A stretch of DNA of 64,000 bases from Planctomycetes bacterium syqfu (GTDB taxonomy: Bacteria; Planctomycetota; Phycisphaerae; Phycisphaerales; Phycisphaeraceae), in the NCBI GenBank assembly GCA_020974905.1, contig CP087563.1:62001-126000 (forward strand). Direction: 5' to 3'. The notes beneath the pieces were generated by a model. The model saw only the letters and a program-made list of their open reading frames with translations. It was not told the DNA's origin and did no database searches. Every line of letters starts with the position of its first letter. Position 1 is the first letter of the stretch. Positions 61,818 to 64,000 of this stretch are shown piece after piece. A program made the translations under genes and the position numbers.

Positions 61818-62476
61818 AAATCAAACTCGCCATGATGTTGCTTCTGACGCTGTGTCTTACTTTGCCAACTTTGGCACAGGATAAATCAGACAAGCTCATT
61901 GAAGTTCCCTTGCTGACATACAACCGCGGGAAGACCGCAGCCTGCTTTGCTTCCAAGTTTCTGGATCTGGCAGCACGCAAAGGGGAACTGAATGTCAGTC
62001 GGTCACTTCTTAAAATCCCGTTGGAGACTTCCGAACTCAAGTCGTACCCGATGGTGATTTTCTCCGGTGACCTGCGTTTCAAACTCTCCAAAGAAGAGAT
62101 GGACAAACTCAAAAGTTACATCGATGCTGGCGGTTTTGTGCTGGCTTCAGCAGGATGTTCCAATGAAATCTGGAATGCCAGTTTCAAGAAAATGATCAAA
62201 GCTGTTTACCCTGACAGTGAACTCCAGTCGTTAAGTTTGAAGCACCCGATTTTTCATACGCTTTATGATCTGAATCAGCTTAACTCCACCAAGCCCGGTC
62301 GCGTGCCGATTCTGTATGGCCTTGAGATCAAGGGGCGGTTGGCGATGGTGTATTCACCCATCGGCATCAACGACACCGCTCATGCAGGTGGTGAGTGCTG
62401 CTGCTGTGGCGGTGAGGAGATCATGCAGGCCCCACTGGTCAACGCCAATATCCTGGCCTATGTGTTGACGCATTGA
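61814..62476 (+). CDS. DUF4159 domain protein
   Basis: A 220-residue protein with a signal peptide (AMMLLLTLCLTLPTLAQ). The DUF4159 pattern is visible: MVIFSGDLRFKLSKEEMDKL, then YIDAGGFVLASAGCSNE, then VYSPIGIND, and NILAYVLTH at the end. A tetracysteine GGECCCCGGEE lies at about residues 192-202, where other members carry a shorter Cys-containing loop. The TTG start at 61814 has AAAGGAG seven bases upstream and overlaps the preceding stop (TTGA). It is the last gene of the four-gene overlapping operon; presumably exported. Confidence 0.85.
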   Translation: MKIKLAMMLLLTLCLTLPTLAQDKSDKLIEVPLLTYNRGKTAACFASKFLDLAARKGELNVSRSLLKIPLETSELKSYPMVIFSGDLRFKLSKEEMDKLKSYIDAGGFVLASAGCSNEIWNASFKKMIKAVYPDSELQSLSLKHPIFHTLYDLNQLNSTKPGRVPILYGLEIKGRLAMVYSPIGINDTAHAGGECCCCGGEEIMQAPLVNANILAYVLTH

Positions 62477-62582
62477 ACGTATTGAACGGATTGTCGCGTT
62501 CTCGGACTTTGTTGGCCAACGTCTGCTTTGAGTTATCAGCAAAGCTAAACCTTTGTCGAGAATGTGCCGACAGTACAAATGA

Positions 62583-63665
<1,083 letters not shown>

Positions 63666-63672
63666 AACAATC

Positions 63673-64000
63673 ATGCTTGATCTGACCCAACAAAAAATTT
63701 GTATCACAGGCGGCGCAGGTTTTCTAGGTCGTCATGTCGTTGAAGAACTCAAAACACGTGGCGTGACGGATAACCAATTATTTATCCCTCGTCGCAAGGA
63801 TTTTGATTTGACGGTTGAAGCGGATGTGGCACGACTGTATGAGCAGGTCAAGCCGGATGTGGTGATTCATCTTGCAGCAGAAGTCGGTGGGATTGGTGCC
63901 AATCGTGAGCATCCGGGTCGGTTCTTTTACGCGAATATGGCCATGGGGATGCATCTGGTGGAGTATGCCCGTCGTCATGCGATCACCAAATTTGTGCACA
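63673..64000 (+). CDS. fcl: GDP-L-fucose synthase, N-terminal part (runs off window)
   Basis: 109 codons are visible. The Rossmann motif ICITGGAGFLGRHVVEEL, PDVVIHLAAEVGGIGANREH and FFYANMAMGMHLVEYA are typical of the GDP-4-keto-6-deoxymannose 3,5-epimerase-4-reductase (WcaG). The ATG lies seven bases after the gmd stop. The enzyme completes GDP-L-fucose synthesis. Confidence 0.93.
   Translation, partial: MLDLTQQKICITGGAGFLGRHVVEELKTRGVTDNQLFIPRRKDFDLTVEADVARLYEQVKPDVVIHLAAEVGGIGANREHPGRFFYANMAMGMHLVEYARRHAITKFVH

Overview
The window reads as part of a planctomycete chromosome, most likely class Phycisphaerae and probably marine. This rests on gene content, not on any search. The signs are four prepilin-like H-X9-DG/DUF1559-type proteins, sulfatases, multi-domain secreted NHL/CBM9 and DUF4091 proteins, a Bat-like operon with a DUF4159 protein, a DUF4914-like protein and many LacI, GntR and AraC sugar regulators. 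GC is moderate by eye (about half). Coding density is high. I see no transposase, prophage or CRISPR array.

Layout. 1-2817: a truncated small peptide gene behind a nucleotidyltransferase gene (possibly a RiPP cluster continuing off the left edge), a TatD nuclease and a tRNA-Lys(UUU). 2876-8953: two AraC-regulator/effector pairs, each divergent, serving a sulfatase and an FAD oxidoreductase fused to a sialidase-like propeller. 8984-16043: GntR regulator, pseudopilin and a 1692-residue GH2 enzyme. 16229-27936: a LacI-controlled block with a GH112 phosphorylase, two paralogous LacI genes, a pseudopilin and two DUF4091 proteins. Three promoters in this block carry the same 18-bp operator just downstream of the -10 box. 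28029-43146: a divergent locus around a GntR gene. The left arm carries a giant CBM9/NHL protein, an SGNH hydrolase and a GH130 phosphorylase; the right arm carries a pseudopilin, a second giant NHL/CBM9 protein and a smaller propeller protein. 43469-52641: Gfo/Idh oxidoreductase, second sulfatase, LecA-like lectin, GH43, an esterase and another GntR-pseudopilin pair. 52742-64000: housekeeping and envelope genes, namely a PEPCK-like DUF4914 protein, OsmC, a Lys-rich DUF2934 protein, Bcp, a four-gene overlapping Bat-like operon, then gmd and the start of fcl for GDP-L-fucose.

How it may work together (inference). Secreted GH2, DUF4091, SGNH and propeller/CBM9 proteins would bind and trim a complex, probably sulfated, glycan outside the cytoplasm. 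Signal-less sulfatases, GH43, GH112 and GH130 would finish the oligosaccharides inside, the two phosphorylases conserving glycosidic-bond energy as sugar phosphates. LacI, GntR and AraC proteins would sense the released sugars.

The most interesting patterns are: the repeated pairing of a sugar-sensing regulator gene with a pseudopilin gene (four of four); the shared operator that links a phosphorylase, a pseudopilin-LacI operon and a DUF4091 operon; a DUF4091 protein carrying what looks like a circularly permuted beta-sandwich insertion; and the FAD oxidoreductase-sialidase fusion. Start codons were re-chosen from ribosome-binding sites and family N-termini where the longest open frame was implausible.
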